Part shown: in pieces, positions 33,186-42,903 of the stretch
How positions within the stretch are numbered: the first letter of the stretch is position 1
How the letters are laid out: every line of letters begins with the position of its first letter
Source of the DNA: JAEUMD01 sp036768475
GTDB lineage: Bacteria > Pseudomonadota > Alphaproteobacteria > Rhizobiales > Hyphomicrobiaceae
DNA length: 64,000 nt
Assembly (NCBI GenBank): GCA_036768475.1
Contig: DAIPMW010000008.1
Span: 94,090 to 158,089, forward strand
Direction: 5' to 3'
The notes under the pieces: model-generated
What the model saw: the letters and a program-made list of their open reading frames with translations, nothing else
The model's database searches: none
Told to the model about the DNA's origin: nothing
Position numbers and translations under genes: made by a program

Positions 33186-35699
33186 TTAATTCCTGAGCTC
33201 GTTCTGCTGGTCGCCAAAAACAAAATCCAGCGCATCTGTCTTGTACTGATAAGAGCCGAGATGCTTGAACTGGAAGTTCAGCATTACCGTGCGGTCGGGC
33301 TCCAGATCGCGTGTCGGATCACTGATGAACGTCTCCTGATACGTTGCCGTCAAAACGAAGCACTCGTCGGAGTACTTGATCTGGAAAGTGTCCATCAGCC
33401 GTTGCGAATTGTCGATGTCATAGCGCATCGTGCCAAGCACGCTCCAGTGCTCGGAAAGCTGTAGTCCGAGCGCGCCTGAAATATCCTGCTGGTCGTCGTC
33501 CTTCTGCTGCGGATCGAGCGCGGAGAACGTGTAGGTCGCCTGCGCGAGGACGGGGCCGAAATTCAGCTGGCCGGCGAGATCGGTTCTCCGCAGCGCGAAG
33601 TTCTCCTGATCGAAGCGGCTTTGCGAAATGACACGGAAGATGTTCGATGGCGCCAGATATGCACCCAACACGTAGTCGGAACGGTCGGTCTCCAGGCCGC
33701 TGTAAGGATTGTAGTTGGCGCGGCCATCGAAATCGATTCCCGGATCTGCGAACGCGTTCTCGCCAGCCAGATGGAAGCTTTGGCCGGCCAGCAGCTTGGC
33801 GTAGCCGCCATTATTGTGGGTAAACGTATACTGCACACCGACGTTGGCGCGCGTGCCGGTTTCGACCCGGTCATAGCCGGAGAACTTATCGATTTCGAAC
33901 AGAGTCGTATCGTCGAAGATCAAGCTGCGCGCATCCTCGACGGGTAGCTCGCTTTGTTGCACGTGCGCCTGACGCACCACGATCTGGCCGATCGGCTCGA
34001 TCACATGGCTGCCGGAGCTGCCGGTGGCAACCCAGGGATAGCTGATAGTCGCGCCGCCCGCAGCCAGTCCACGCACGAAGTTAGTGCTCTCGTCGACAGC
34101 GGTCACGGCTTGATTGTAGCCCGCATAAGAGTAGGCGTCGCCGCGTAGATGAGCAAAAGGCGTATAGGTGATGCCAAGTGAATCTGTGAGCTGCCGGCGC
34201 CATTTCACTTCCGTGACGGCGCGCGTCAGCTCATGACTGACGTTGAATTTCGTGTTCGGGATTGGATTACCGCTGCCGTCCAACATCGAGAAATCGCCAT
34301 TGCGGGAGAAGCTCAGCGCATTGGTGTTCCACTTGAGCTCACCGCCGAGGACCGGGTCGGCAAACACATAATTGTGGTCGATGATCGGATGTACGAGGCT
34401 CTCGGCGGAATCGGTGTCCTGGAAGGTCAGGCCGCCGAAGTGATAGAGCTTGATGCCCATGTAATTGCGGCCCGAGATGCCCTCGAGATAGACCTCGTTG
34501 ACGCGGTCGGTCAGCAGCACACCGTCGAGCTTATAGAAACGGCGATAGGTGTCGTCGCTCTCCAGCGTCGCGTCCCATCCCAGGTTCCACCAGCTCCCCA
34601 GCGAGAATTTGCCTCGCGTCTCGATCGTACCGCGCCAGCCGTCGAGATCGCGGTTGTCGCGTGTGGGATCCTTCGGCGCCGGCAGTTCCCGCCAATCCTG
34701 GTCGAGACCTGAGAACTTGATCGTGTACATGCCGTTGGCAAGGCGGTGGCGCCATTCGCCCTGCCAGACCACGCCCTGCTTGGCCGTGTACATCGGGTTG
34801 AACAGGAAATCGTAGTTCGGCGCGAGCGCGAAGTAATACGGCACCTCGGTATAAAAGCCGAGGTTATTGCTCGACACGCCGAATCCCGGCGGCAGCAGGC
34901 CCGACTTGCGCTTCACGGAAGGATCGGCGTGCTGGAAGTAGGGGACATAGAGAATTGGCTGGCCGAACACCTCGAATTGAGCATCCTGGTACGTGACCGT
35001 GGCCGCCTGCTTGTCGTGGATGACGCGTGCCGCCGAGATGCACCAGAGCGGCGGCATCCCGCCATCGCTCTTGCACGGCGTGAATTTGCCGTTGATGAAC
35101 TCGGTGACGTTGCCCTCCCGCCGTGTCGCGCGTTCCGCGGCAATTCGCGTGTCGTCCTTTGCTACCACAGATAGGGATTGCACAAATCCGTCGCGGAAAT
35201 CGTCGGTCAGCGTGTAGCGGTCAGCGCGCACGACGTTGCCGTTGGGCTCCTTGAGTACGACGTTACCGGCAGCCGTCAGTGTCTGCGCACTTTGGTCGTA
35301 AATGACCTCATCTGCGGTCAGGATGTAGTTCGAGTAGTAGATCTCGACATTGCCGCGCGCGATCACGCTATTGGAATTGTTGTCGTAGACGAGCTGGTCG
35401 CCCTGCAGATAGAGCGGTTGCGTCTTGTCCGGAGGCTTGATCTTGCCCAGCGGATTTCCGCCCTTCGAGGGAAAGGCTTTGGGCGAGGTTGGAGCCCCCT
35501 GGATCCGGCTGGCATAGTCGCCCCCAATGACCGGATCCCGCGCCGCGGCCTGTGAAACTGTCAGCACGAAGGCAGACAAGCACGCGGCAACGGCAACCGC
35601 GAGGAGGCGCACGAGCGACCGCGCCAGCGCGCAAGCGTCTTGCACGCCAGTGCGAGCTGTCTTGCAACCCGCCCGCGGTGACCGCGTTTCACGCATCAC
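33186..35699 (-). CDS. lptD: LPS-assembly protein LptD
   Basis: The outer-membrane translocon that inserts LPS into the outer leaflet, working with LptE. An 837-residue protein with a long signal peptide (LVRLLAVAVAACLSAFVLTV). The N-terminal OstA/LptA-like jellyroll (LYLQGDQLVYDNNSNSVIAR, VIYDQSAQTLTAAGNVVLKE) leads into a large C-terminal barrel. Cysteines in FTPCKSDGGMPPLWC and SDECFVLTA could give the N-to-C disulfides needed for maturation. The first codons are GTG-ATG right after the lptG stop; AGGAGG lies 8 bases before the GTG and 11 before the ATG. It ends in the conserved DRTVMLNFQFKHLGSYQYKT. Confidence 0.97.
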   Translation of the reverse strand: MMRETRSPRAGCKTARTGVQDACALARSLVRLLAVAVAACLSAFVLTVSQAAARDPVIGGDYASRIQGAPTSPKAFPSKGGNPLGKIKPPDKTQPLYLQGDQLVYDNNSNSVIARGNVEIYYSNYILTADEVIYDQSAQTLTAAGNVVLKEPNGNVVRADRYTLTDDFRDGFVQSLSVVAKDDTRIAAERATRREGNVTEFINGKFTPCKSDGGMPPLWCISAARVIHDKQAATVTYQDAQFEVFGQPILYVPYFQHADPSVKRKSGLLPPGFGVSSNNLGFYTEVPYYFALAPNYDFLFNPMYTAKQGVVWQGEWRHRLANGMYTIKFSGLDQDWRELPAPKDPTRDNRDLDGWRGTIETRGKFSLGSWWNLGWDATLESDDTYRRFYKLDGVLLTDRVNEVYLEGISGRNYMGIKLYHFGGLTFQDTDSAESLVHPIIDHNYVFADPVLGGELKWNTNALSFSRNGDFSMLDGSGNPIPNTKFNVSHELTRAVTEVKWRRQLTDSLGITYTPFAHLRGDAYSYAGYNQAVTAVDESTNFVRGLAAGGATISYPWVATGSSGSHVIEPIGQIVVRQAHVQQSELPVEDARSLIFDDTTLFEIDKFSGYDRVETGTRANVGVQYTFTHNNGGYAKLLAGQSFHLAGENAFADPGIDFDGRANYNPYSGLETDRSDYVLGAYLAPSNIFRVISQSRFDQENFALRRTDLAGQLNFGPVLAQATYTFSALDPQQKDDDQQDISGALGLQLSEHWSVLGTMRYDIDNSQRLMDTFQIKYSDECFVLTATYQETFISDPTRDLEPDRTVMLNFQFKHLGSYQYKTDALDFVFGDQQNELRN

Positions 35700-36797
35700 T
35701 CAGCCGTCCTCCTGGTGCATCAGCACCGTCAGTGACACGAACATGGTTAGCGACACCGGAAGCCAGACGGCCGCCCATGCAGGCGCCAGTCCGGCCAAAC
35801 CGAGCTGTCGAGAAACTTCGGCCAACAAGAAGAAGCCAAATCCCCCAATCATTCCAGTGACGACCATAGTCTGGATGCCCCCCGAGCGGAATGACTTAAG
35901 CGACACAGTAGCCGCCAAAAGCACCATGGCCACGCAGAGCAGCGGACGGGCCAGGAGGAGGGCGTACTGGATGCGAAAAATTTCCGTGGAAAGAGATGCT
36001 TTTTCAGCATCTTCAATCAGATTCGGCAGTTCCCAGAACGACGTGGCATAGGCAGAGCCGAGTGCCTCTGTCGCGCGCTCTGGAGTAAGGTAGGTTGAGA
36101 GCAGATAGGTGCCGTATTCCTGCGGCTCCTCGGAGGGGCGCGATACCCAGGTTTCCTGCAGCCGCCAATAGCCGTCCATCAGGCGTGCGGATCGGGCATC
36201 GACGCGCTCCTTGAAGATGCCGTTCTGATCGTAGACGAGTGCGGTCACTGCCGTCAGGCTGAGGCCGCGGTCCGCTGCCGCACCGGCGCTGAGCACCGAT
36301 TGGCCGTCGGTGCCGTTCTGCCTGATCCACGTTCCGCTGGATCCCGATTGCAGCAGATTGGAATCCCGGTCGAACGCTTCGGCATAAGCCTGTTCGGCCT
36401 TTGTTCGAAAGGTCGCCGCCATCGGATTGTAGAGCGTCACGCTGAGTATCCCGAGGACGAAGGCGACCGCCATTCCTGGCCGCAGGAACTGCCAGACCGA
36501 CATGCCGCTGGCCCGCATGACCGTCAGCTCGCTGCGCCGGCTCAGATGCATCAGCGCTCCGATCGAACCGACCAGGACCGTGAACGTCAGAAGGAATTCC
36601 GTGTAGGTCGGCAGACGGAGCAATGCCAGCATCACCAGCGTCATCAGCGGCACGCTGCCATACTTGCCCGACAGCCGGAGCAACTCGATCATGTCGATCA
36701 TGAAGATGAGGAGCGCACATATCGCAAACGAAGATACGATCCCGATGGCAAAAGCCTTGGCGATATAGCGACCGATGATGCTGGGCATGAGCGGCAT
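35700..36797 (-). CDS. lptG: LPS export ABC transporter permease LptG
   Basis: An inner-membrane permease that, with LptF and the LptB ATPase, extracts LPS from the membrane. The 365 residues have three N-terminal helices (AFAIGIVSSFAICALLIFMI), a periplasmic beta-jellyroll (about 130-260) and three C-terminal helices. LMHLSRRSELTVMRASGMSV is the cytoplasmic coupling helix typical of LptF/G. The ATG at 36797 has GGAG upstream and lies 5 bases after the lptF stop. The longer reading from 36902 overlaps lptF and is rejected. The stop is immediately followed by lptD. Confidence 0.96.
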   Translation of the reverse strand: MPLMPSIIGRYIAKAFAIGIVSSFAICALLIFMIDMIELLRLSGKYGSVPLMTLVMLALLRLPTYTEFLLTFTVLVGSIGALMHLSRRSELTVMRASGMSVWQFLRPGMAVAFVLGILSVTLYNPMAATFRTKAEQAYAEAFDRDSNLLQSGSSGTWIRQNGTDGQSVLSAGAAADRGLSLTAVTALVYDQNGIFKERVDARSARLMDGYWRLQETWVSRPSEEPQEYGTYLLSTYLTPERATEALGSAYATSFWELPNLIEDAEKASLSTEIFRIQYALLLARPLLCVAMVLLAATVSLKSFRSGGIQTMVVTGMIGGFGFFLLAEVSRQLGLAGLAPAWAAVWLPVSLTMFVSLTVLMHQEDG

Positions 36798-36801
36798 GGG
36801 A

Positions 36802-38013
36802 TCAGCTCCGGTCCAGTCCGGCCGTGGTCGGTACCGCACCGCGCCAGCGTCGAAGCGGCAATCGGGCGAGCAGCGGCGCCAATCGATCCTGCACGGCATC
36901 ACTGATTGAATAGCGGCTGTGCGGACGCGTACCCCGCTTGAGCGAAAAGGCAGCCCCCGCGATTGCGCCCAAGGGCAGCAGATACATCAGGAACGTCATC
37001 GCCCCTGATTTGACGACAAGCGTGTTCGCCGCAAACCCGGCAAGCCGTATCCCGACAGCGATGAGGAAGCCGATCACCAGGCGTTCGGTGCGGTTTTCGC
37101 GAGTGCTCTGCGCCTGGCCGACGGCAGCAAGCGCGATCAGAACGAAGGCAATCGGATAGAGCGGGGCCGCGAAGCGCTCATGCAACTCGGCCCGAAACTG
37201 ACCCTTGTATTTCTGATAGAGCTTGCTCGTTTCCTCCGGGTAGAGCAACTGGTGCAGATAGCGCTCGCGCGGCTTGAAATCGATCGGTCCGACGCCACCT
37301 TGCCGGTCGAAGTCATCCAGGTTGACGATGTACTGATCGAACACGACGATCTGAGGTGGCGAATGCGTATTCGACCGGCGCAGGATGTGGCCGTCCGACA
37401 GGATCATGTAGGCGGTCTCGTCCTGTTTCGTTATGGTGGCCTTCTCCGCGAGATAGACACGATCCTCCTCCTTCTTGCGCCTGTCCGATACGATCAGGCC
37501 GCGCAAATCGCCATTGAGATCGCGCGCTCTGATGTGAAAGGCGAGGTCGGGCTCGGGGCTCGAGAAGCGGCCCGGCTGGATGACCTTCGACAGGAGGTCG
37601 GCGCGCATCTGCACGATGTAGGACTTAAGCTTTTGCAGGCTCCACGGCTGCACCACGTGATTGACGACGCCAACGCCGATGGAGACCATCAACGCCAGGG
37701 CGAGCAGCGGCCGCGCCAGTTCCCAGACCGGTGAGCCCGATGCGGTCAGCACGATCAGTTCGCTATCTCCGCCGAGCCGGTTGAGCGTGTGCATCGTCGC
37801 AATGAGCAGCGCAAAAGGGGCGATCACGGCAAGGAGATTGGGCAGCGCAAGCGACGTGATCTTGACCAGCATGATCACGTCGTTGCCCTCCGACGTGACG
37901 ACATTGAGTTCCTTCAGCGCCAGCGCGATCCACACGATTCCGCCGAGCGACGAAAGGATCAGCACCACCGCGCTCGCTGCCTGCCGGAATACGTATTTCG
38001 AGATCAGTCTCAT
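36802..38013 (-). CDS. lptF: LPS export ABC transporter permease LptF
   Basis: Partner of LptG. A 403-residue product: MRLISKYVFRQAASAVVLIL opens the first helix, and LNRLGGDSELIVLTASGSPV is the coupling helix. A jellyroll insert follows, then C-terminal helices (PLYPIAFVLIALAAVGQAQS). The tail after residue 345 is basic and probably cytoplasmic. It heads the minus-strand operon lptF-lptG-lptD-surA-pdxA-rsmA. The promoter should lie in the 600-bp divergent gap toward pepA. Confidence 0.96.
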   Translation of the reverse strand: MRLISKYVFRQAASAVVLILSSLGGIVWIALALKELNVVTSEGNDVIMLVKITSLALPNLLAVIAPFALLIATMHTLNRLGGDSELIVLTASGSPVWELARPLLALALMVSIGVGVVNHVVQPWSLQKLKSYIVQMRADLLSKVIQPGRFSSPEPDLAFHIRARDLNGDLRGLIVSDRRKKEEDRVYLAEKATITKQDETAYMILSDGHILRRSNTHSPPQIVVFDQYIVNLDDFDRQGGVGPIDFKPRERYLHQLLYPEETSKLYQKYKGQFRAELHERFAAPLYPIAFVLIALAAVGQAQSTRENRTERLVIGFLIAVGIRLAGFAANTLVVKSGAMTFLMYLLPLGAIAGAAFSLKRGTRPHSRYSISDAVQDRLAPLLARLPLRRWRGAVPTTAGLDRS

Positions 38014-38613
38014 GCCACCCCTTGGCCTGACTGAGGAATGCGTGCCTTGTCGGCGGCTCTGCGATGCCCTGACGCGGCCGGAGCAACCAGTCAGGCGCTC
38101 ACAACAACTGTTCTTTCAATCAGTTAGCTGTCCGCTCGCAAGCCCCGTCGACTCGGGCCAACCCCATCTGTTTCGCGTCCCATACCACGGTGGCGGAAAT
38201 TCGGCTGTAGCGGAGCGGGCCTGGCGGGGCGTAGCCAGAATTCGTTTTCGTTCCGCCGGGGACGACGCGAGCAGGGGCAGGCCGGTGAGGGGAGGGGGCG
38301 TATGCGGCCGGACCACACAATTCCGGCCGTACTTGGCTTCATGACCTTCAGCCGCTAAAGTCCAGCCCGTTCAAAATCCTACCGCATGACATCCGCACGG
38401 TTGCAGCAGCCGTCGCCGGAAGAGTGCCGGGCAAATTGATCAAGCGCCGCACTTCGCCGCCTCTCGATTTCGTCCATAGAGGTGGGACATCCATAAATGG
38501 AGTTAGTGGCAGGGTCGCTTCGACCCCAGAATTAAAAAACATCAGCCAAGGCGGTCTCCAATCCGCCAAGGTAGCGCACGCAACTCAAGCACGATGACGG
38601 AGCCTCAGCATCC
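38014..38613. other. 600-bp divergent intergenic region, lptF/pepA
   Basis: Long gap with no supported gene; short reading frames here are Arg/Pro-rich and have no ribosome-binding sites. It must hold the promoters of the lpt operon and pepA. A small GGGTCG-CTT-CGACCC hairpin lies at 38512-38526, about 90 bp before pepA, next to an AT-rich stretch (AATTAAAAAAC). Confidence 0.5.
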
Positions 38614-40173
38614 ATGACCGATCGCCTTGAAATCACTTTCGCCGACCTCAATAAGCGCACTGAAGCCGTTACCGGCCTCATCGTCGGCGAAGGCCCGAAA
38701 TTCGGAGGCGCTGGCACCAAGCTTGATGAAAACTCCAAAGGCAGCCTTTCCAAAGCCATTGAAGCGGCCGACTTCAAGGGGCGCAACAAGCTGTCCGTCG
38801 AAGTGCTGGCGCCAACCGGCCTGGATATCAAACGGCTGGTCCTGATCGGATGCGGCAAGCCCGCCGACAAGACGCCCAACGACTGGGTCATGCTCGGCGG
38901 CTCGGCCGTCGGCAACATAACCGCTCGCAAATGCGAGACGGCGAGCCTCATTGTCGAGATTGATGATACAACCGATGAAACATCCAGTGAGATTGCAGCC
39001 CTGATCGCTCAGGGTGCTGCGCTGCGTCAATACACGTTCCGCAAGTATCTGACGCGCCCGGCGGAGACGGAAAACGGTAATAGCGCCGAAGGCGAAACGG
39101 CGGCCAAGAAGTCCTCCGCCCGTCGCGAAGGGTTGCATAAGCTTATGATTCATTGTGCCCAGCCTGAAAAGGCGAAGGCGGCCTACCAGCGCCTGCGCGC
39201 CATTGCCGATGGTGTCATGGTCGCGCGCGATCTTGTCAACGAACCTGCCAACGCGCTGGGACCGGTCGAGTTTGCCGCCGAGGTCAAGAAACTGGAAAAG
39301 CTGGGCGTCGAAGTCGATATTCTCGACGAAAAGGAGCTCAAGAAACTCGGCATGGGCGCACTTCTGGCTGTTGCGCAGGGCAGCGCCAGACCCGGACGCG
39401 TTGCCGTGATGCAGTGGCACGGTGCCAAGGGCAAGAAGGCCGCCAAGCCCGTTTGCTTCATCGGCAAGGGCGTCGTTTTCGATACCGGCGGCATTTCCAT
39501 CAAGCCCGCTCAGGGCATGGAGGACATGAAGGGCGACATGGGCGGCGCTGCCTGTGTGACGGGCTTGATGCATGCCCTCGCCGCACGCAAGGCAAGCATC
39601 AATGCCGTCGGCCTGATCGGTATCGTGGAGAACATGCCCTCAGGCACCGCAACCCGCCCTGGCGATATCGTCAAGTCGCTGTCTGGACAGACCGTCGAGA
39701 TTCTCAACACCGACGCTGAGGGTCGTCTCGTCCTGGCCGATGTCATCAGTTACGCCATTGACCGCTTCAAGCCACGCTTCATCATCGACCTCGCCACATT
39801 GACAGGCGCGATCATAGTTGCCTTGGGCAAGGAATATGCCGGTCTCTACAGCAACGACGATACGCTGGCTCAGCAACTTGCGGCCGCGTCGACAGCGACC
39901 GGCGAAAAGGTCTGGCGGATGCCGCTCGACAAGGCTTACGACAAGCTCATCGAGAGCAAGAATGCAGACATGAAGAACATCGGCGGTCGCTGGGCAGGGG
40001 CCTGCACTGCAGCGGCTTTCCTGCAACGCTTTGTCAAGGATACGCCCTGGGTCCATATCGACCTTGCAGGCACGGCAATGGATGCGCCGCGCAACGAGAT
40101 TAACCAGAGCTGGGGTTCGGGATGGGGCGTCAGACTGCTCGACCGCCTCGTCGCTGATCACTACGAGAAATGA
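38614..40173 (+). CDS. pepA: Leucyl aminopeptidase (M17)
   Basis: A 519-residue cytosolic zinc/manganese aminopeptidase; in some bacteria the same protein binds DNA in recombination or regulation. The catalytic C-terminal domain has the Lys and Asp ligands in FIGKGVVFDTGGISIKPAQG, the second metal site in MKGDMGGAACVTG and the M17 signature NTDAEGRLVLAD. DLVNEPANALGPVEF opens the domain. The N-terminal ~170 residues are less conserved, with a Glu/Ser/Lys-rich insert (ENGNSAEGETAAKKSSARRE) at about 151-170. It is the first gene right of the lpt operon, transcribed divergently. Confidence 0.97.
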   Translation: MTDRLEITFADLNKRTEAVTGLIVGEGPKFGGAGTKLDENSKGSLSKAIEAADFKGRNKLSVEVLAPTGLDIKRLVLIGCGKPADKTPNDWVMLGGSAVGNITARKCETASLIVEIDDTTDETSSEIAALIAQGAALRQYTFRKYLTRPAETENGNSAEGETAAKKSSARREGLHKLMIHCAQPEKAKAAYQRLRAIADGVMVARDLVNEPANALGPVEFAAEVKKLEKLGVEVDILDEKELKKLGMGALLAVAQGSARPGRVAVMQWHGAKGKKAAKPVCFIGKGVVFDTGGISIKPAQGMEDMKGDMGGAACVTGLMHALAARKASINAVGLIGIVENMPSGTATRPGDIVKSLSGQTVEILNTDAEGRLVLADVISYAIDRFKPRFIIDLATLTGAIIVALGKEYAGLYSNDDTLAQQLAAASTATGEKVWRMPLDKAYDKLIESKNADMKNIGGRWAGACTAAAFLQRFVKDTPWVHIDLAGTAMDAPRNEINQSWGSGWGVRLLDRLVADHYEK

Positions 40174-40186
40174 TCTGTACGCCGAA

Positions 40187-40217
40187 CGGCGCACGGGCTA
40201 TTCAAGCCCGTGCGCCG
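40187..40217 (+). terminator. Hairpin after pepA
   Basis: Perfect 13-bp stem CGGCGCACGGGCT/AGCCCGTGCGCCG (40187-40199, 40205-40217) with a five-base loop, 13 bp past the pepA stop. There is no T-run, so it may protect the 3' end or need Rho. Confidence 0.55.
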
Positions 40218-40350
40218 GATCGTCTGGCAGTTCCGGCAAGAGCAGTGCGCGGACATTGGATCGCAAGATCACAGGTCAGAACCGCCAAAGCGTGATCGCA
40301 ATTTATGTGCGGCTTGGAAGCGCGCATCGTTGGCAGATTTCAAAAACTGC

Positions 40351-40460
40351 CTAGAGCGATGAATTTACAATAACATGATATCCGGCCCACCCTAACTAAT
40401 ATTTTCCATAATATGTCTTACGCGAATAGTGCAAAATTTCACTGTCCGCATCGCTCTAAA
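40351..40460. repeat. AT-rich palindrome-bounded element
   Basis: CTAGAGCGATG (40351-40361) and CATCGCTCTAAAG (40449-40461) are inverted ends of a ~108-bp stretch that is strikingly A+T rich for this genome (TAACTAATATTTTCCATAAT). It resembles the mosaic repeats only in having a CTAGAGC edge. The remaining 370-bp gap between pepA and the next gene shows nothing else. Confidence 0.6.
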
Positions 40461-40543
40461 GCCAGATCGAAGCACTGATTCCGAAAAAGTCGACGATCTG
40501 CTTTCCATGTCCAATGCCGCGACGGGTGCGCTTCCAACATAGA

Positions 40544-41299
40544 TCACAACATTGCATTTTCCCCGCGGACCACCATCTCCGCGATCACCACCGCAAAGAT
40601 CGCCACGACGAATCCAGTCAGCACGTTGACCGAAAGCGCAATACTTACGATGGGCGCCCAATCGCTGCCCACGATCGGCCTCAACAGGGTGGTGATCACG
40701 CTGTCGATGTAGAGCTTCATGCGGAACAGAAGTTCACTTCCCTGCTCTACCGACGGCTTTTGCGGCGTCTCGAAAAGAATCGTACGCCCCATCTCCGTGA
40801 GATCCGGGGTCCTGATCTTGCCAAAGCTCGTCAACAGCCAAAGTCCAGCCGAATAGATGAGACCGAGAGGCGCCGCGAGGCGGAAATAACCCCAGCGCGC
40901 TGGCCGCGCGTCGAGGCGGTGCGCGAGTCCACGCAGGATCGTCGTCGCCAGATAAAGGGTGATGCCAAACACGATGGCGATCCACATGAGCCGATCGGGA
41001 TCCGTGCCTGAGAAGGTGAGCAATGCGACGATCCCGCCCACGACCGCCCGGACGAGTGCGCTCGTCGTTGCCACGAACGGCACCAGCAGTGCGGCACGTG
41101 GACCTCGTGATCCGAAATAAAACGGCAATTCGTGTCTGAGACGCGCGTGCTCGAGCATAACGCCCTGAACGAAGGCCAAGATCGCCGTCGCGCCGGCAAA
41201 TGCCAGCGGATGATGCAACCCAGCCCATGCCGCGGCACCAACCGCAGCGATCTCCGCGAACATGATCAGGGCGTTGACGAGAAAGCGCACGGCGGCCAT
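40544..41299 (-). CDS. Hypothetical multi-pass membrane protein
   Basis: A 251-residue protein with about six hydrophobic segments, e.g. FLVNALIMFAEIAAVGAAAW, AALLVPFVATTSALVRAVVG, LMWIAIVFGITLYLATTIL and VLTGFVVAIFAVVIAEMVV. I recognise no family or catalytic motif. HARLRHELPFYFGSRGPRAA is a basic loop between the second and third helices. The ATG at 41299 has GAGGGG very close upstream (short spacing); earlier in-frame starts run to 41356. It is convergent with pepA, and no neighbour explains it. Confidence 0.7.
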   Translation of the reverse strand: MAAVRFLVNALIMFAEIAAVGAAAWAGLHHPLAFAGATAILAFVQGVMLEHARLRHELPFYFGSRGPRAALLVPFVATTSALVRAVVGGIVALLTFSGTDPDRLMWIAIVFGITLYLATTILRGLAHRLDARPARWGYFRLAAPLGLIYSAGLWLLTSFGKIRTPDLTEMGRTILFETPQKPSVEQGSELLFRMKLYIDSVITTLLRPIVGSDWAPIVSIALSVNVLTGFVVAIFAVVIAEMVVRGENAML

Positions 41300-41491
41300 A
41301 CCCCTCGCGTTGCGGTTATCGGTGCCGGAACCAGCATCCAGCATCGGCCCGGACACTGATCGACTGGATTGGAAGCCCGCGGCGCCATAGGCATGAGGGC
41401 GCGTGATTCAAACCAGACTCGAACCTGCTTTGACCTGATTTAAAAGCGTGAACGCCCCTTCCCTCACTAACGTAAGGACGGCCTGCGAACA

Positions 41492-42493
41492 ATGACTGAA
41501 AAACCGGCCGAGAAGCGCGCCACGCCATCCCGGCGCAAGACCATCGCCGACCTCATCGAGGTCATGAAGGCTCTGCGCACGCCGGTGACGGGCTGCCCGT
41601 GGGATCTGAAGCAGAATTTCGCGACCATTGCGCCCTACACCATCGAAGAAGCCTACGAGGTGTCCGATGCAATCCATCGTGGCGACATGGCCGACCTTGA
41701 GGAGGAGTTGGGCGATCTTCTCTTGCAGGTCGTCTACCATGCCCGCATGGCCGAGGAGCAAGGGCTGTTCGATTTCCATGATGTGGCGCATACCGTTACG
41801 CGCAAGATGATCCGGCGCCATCCCCACGTCTTCGGTACGCCCGAGCAGCGCGCCGCCGGCGCCCAGCCAGACTTCTGGGCGCGCATCAAGGCCGAGGAAA
41901 AAGCCGAGAAAGCCGAGTTGCGCAGACATCTTCATGCGCGGGAGGCTGGTCATACAACTTCTGGGCCAGGCACCCCTTCGCTTGAGTCGGAGCAGGCGCT
42001 GAGCGAAACACCGACGCGACAGACCTCACTGCTGGCCGAGGTGCCCCTGGCGCTGCCCGCGCTCTCCCGTGCCATCAAGTTGCAGGACAAAGCCGCACGC
42101 GTCGGTTTCGACTGGCCGTCAATCCGACCCGTCTTCGACAAGATGCGCGAGGAACTGATCGAACTGGAAGAGGTTGCCGTTGCCGCAGATCCTCGCGGCG
42201 ATGGCGAAACGACGCCTCCCTCCCCCGCCGAAATGAAGCGCATCAACGAGGAACTGGGCGATCTGCTGTTCGTGATGGCTAACGTCGCCCGCCATCTCAA
42301 ACTTGACCCCGAGGAAGCTCTGCGTGGCGCCAACGAGAAATTCACGCGCCGGTTCCTTCACATCGAGCAGCGCTTGGCGCAAATGGGCAAGTCGCCGGCT
42401 GAGAGCAATCTCCAGGAGATGGATGCGCTCTGGGACGAAGCGCGTGCCGCCGACAAGGCGCCGGGCGAACCGGTGAAGAAAAGCGAGCGCTAG
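41492..42493 (+). CDS. mazG: Nucleoside triphosphate pyrophosphohydrolase MazG
   Basis: Hydrolyses NTPs and dNTPs to NMP and PPi. The 333-residue product has two tandem MazG domains: domain one with GCPWDLKQNFATIAPYTIEE and EELGDLLLQVVYHARMAEEQ, domain two with REELIELEEV and EELGDLLFVMANVARHLKLD. The EExxE/ExxD metal-binding helices are intact in both. The linker between them (about 140-185) is longer than in E. coli and Glu/Ala/Thr-rich. The TAG stop forms part of the CTAGAGCATGG edge of a mosaic repeat. Confidence 0.96.
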   Translation: MTEKPAEKRATPSRRKTIADLIEVMKALRTPVTGCPWDLKQNFATIAPYTIEEAYEVSDAIHRGDMADLEEELGDLLLQVVYHARMAEEQGLFDFHDVAHTVTRKMIRRHPHVFGTPEQRAAGAQPDFWARIKAEEKAEKAELRRHLHAREAGHTTSGPGTPSLESEQALSETPTRQTSLLAEVPLALPALSRAIKLQDKAARVGFDWPSIRPVFDKMREELIELEEVAVAADPRGDGETTPPSPAEMKRINEELGDLLFVMANVARHLKLDPEEALRGANEKFTRRFLHIEQRLAQMGKSPAESNLQEMDALWDEARAADKAPGEPVKKSER

Positions 42494-42530
42494 AGCATGG
42501 TTAGCTGAAGTGTGCCGCACTCTAAGAGTG
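42490..42530. repeat. Mosaic palindromic intergenic element, copy 7 (half module B)
   Basis: CTAGAGCATGGTTAGCTGAA followed by GTGTGC matches one arm of module B; the other arm is lost. The edge CTAG carries the mazG stop. The rest of the 410-bp gap to rpsF shows no gene. It should contain the ribosomal operon promoter and leader, with GAAAGG before 42904 as the ribosome-binding site. Confidence 0.65.
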
Positions 42531-42903
42531 GGGGCTTCCCGAAAAACAGTGACAGGCCGCTACGAAGGCGACGCGCTGACGCAATTTGAATGAACCGGAC
42601 GCGGTGATGCTCATTCGCTCATCGCGTGCGCTGCGAAAACCTGCTTGCCCGACCTGCCAAACACCCCTATAGATCGCCCGTCACCCGCTTCGGTTGGAGG
42701 CTGAACGGGAGAGGTGCGTTTTACGTCGGCGGCAAAGTTGCTGAGACATTTCAAAGTCTTGGTGCAAAGCCCGGCATTGCGTTCCAGAGGACACCCCCTC
42801 GTCTCCCCGTGTCTCCGCTCTGAAAGGGATCTCGATGGCCTTTCTCAGGTCCTCGAGAGGCTATGCGCCGGGGCGGACAAATCGAACGAAGAAAGGCCGA
42901 CAC

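Noticed and set aside
38014..38613. Hidden genes in the long lptF/pepA gap
   Set aside because: Short frames on both strands are Arg/Pro-rich with no ribosome-binding site or recognisable product.
42531..42903. S6:S18-binding rpsF leader motif
   Set aside because: An autoregulatory leader is expected by analogy, but I could not identify the hairpin with confidence.
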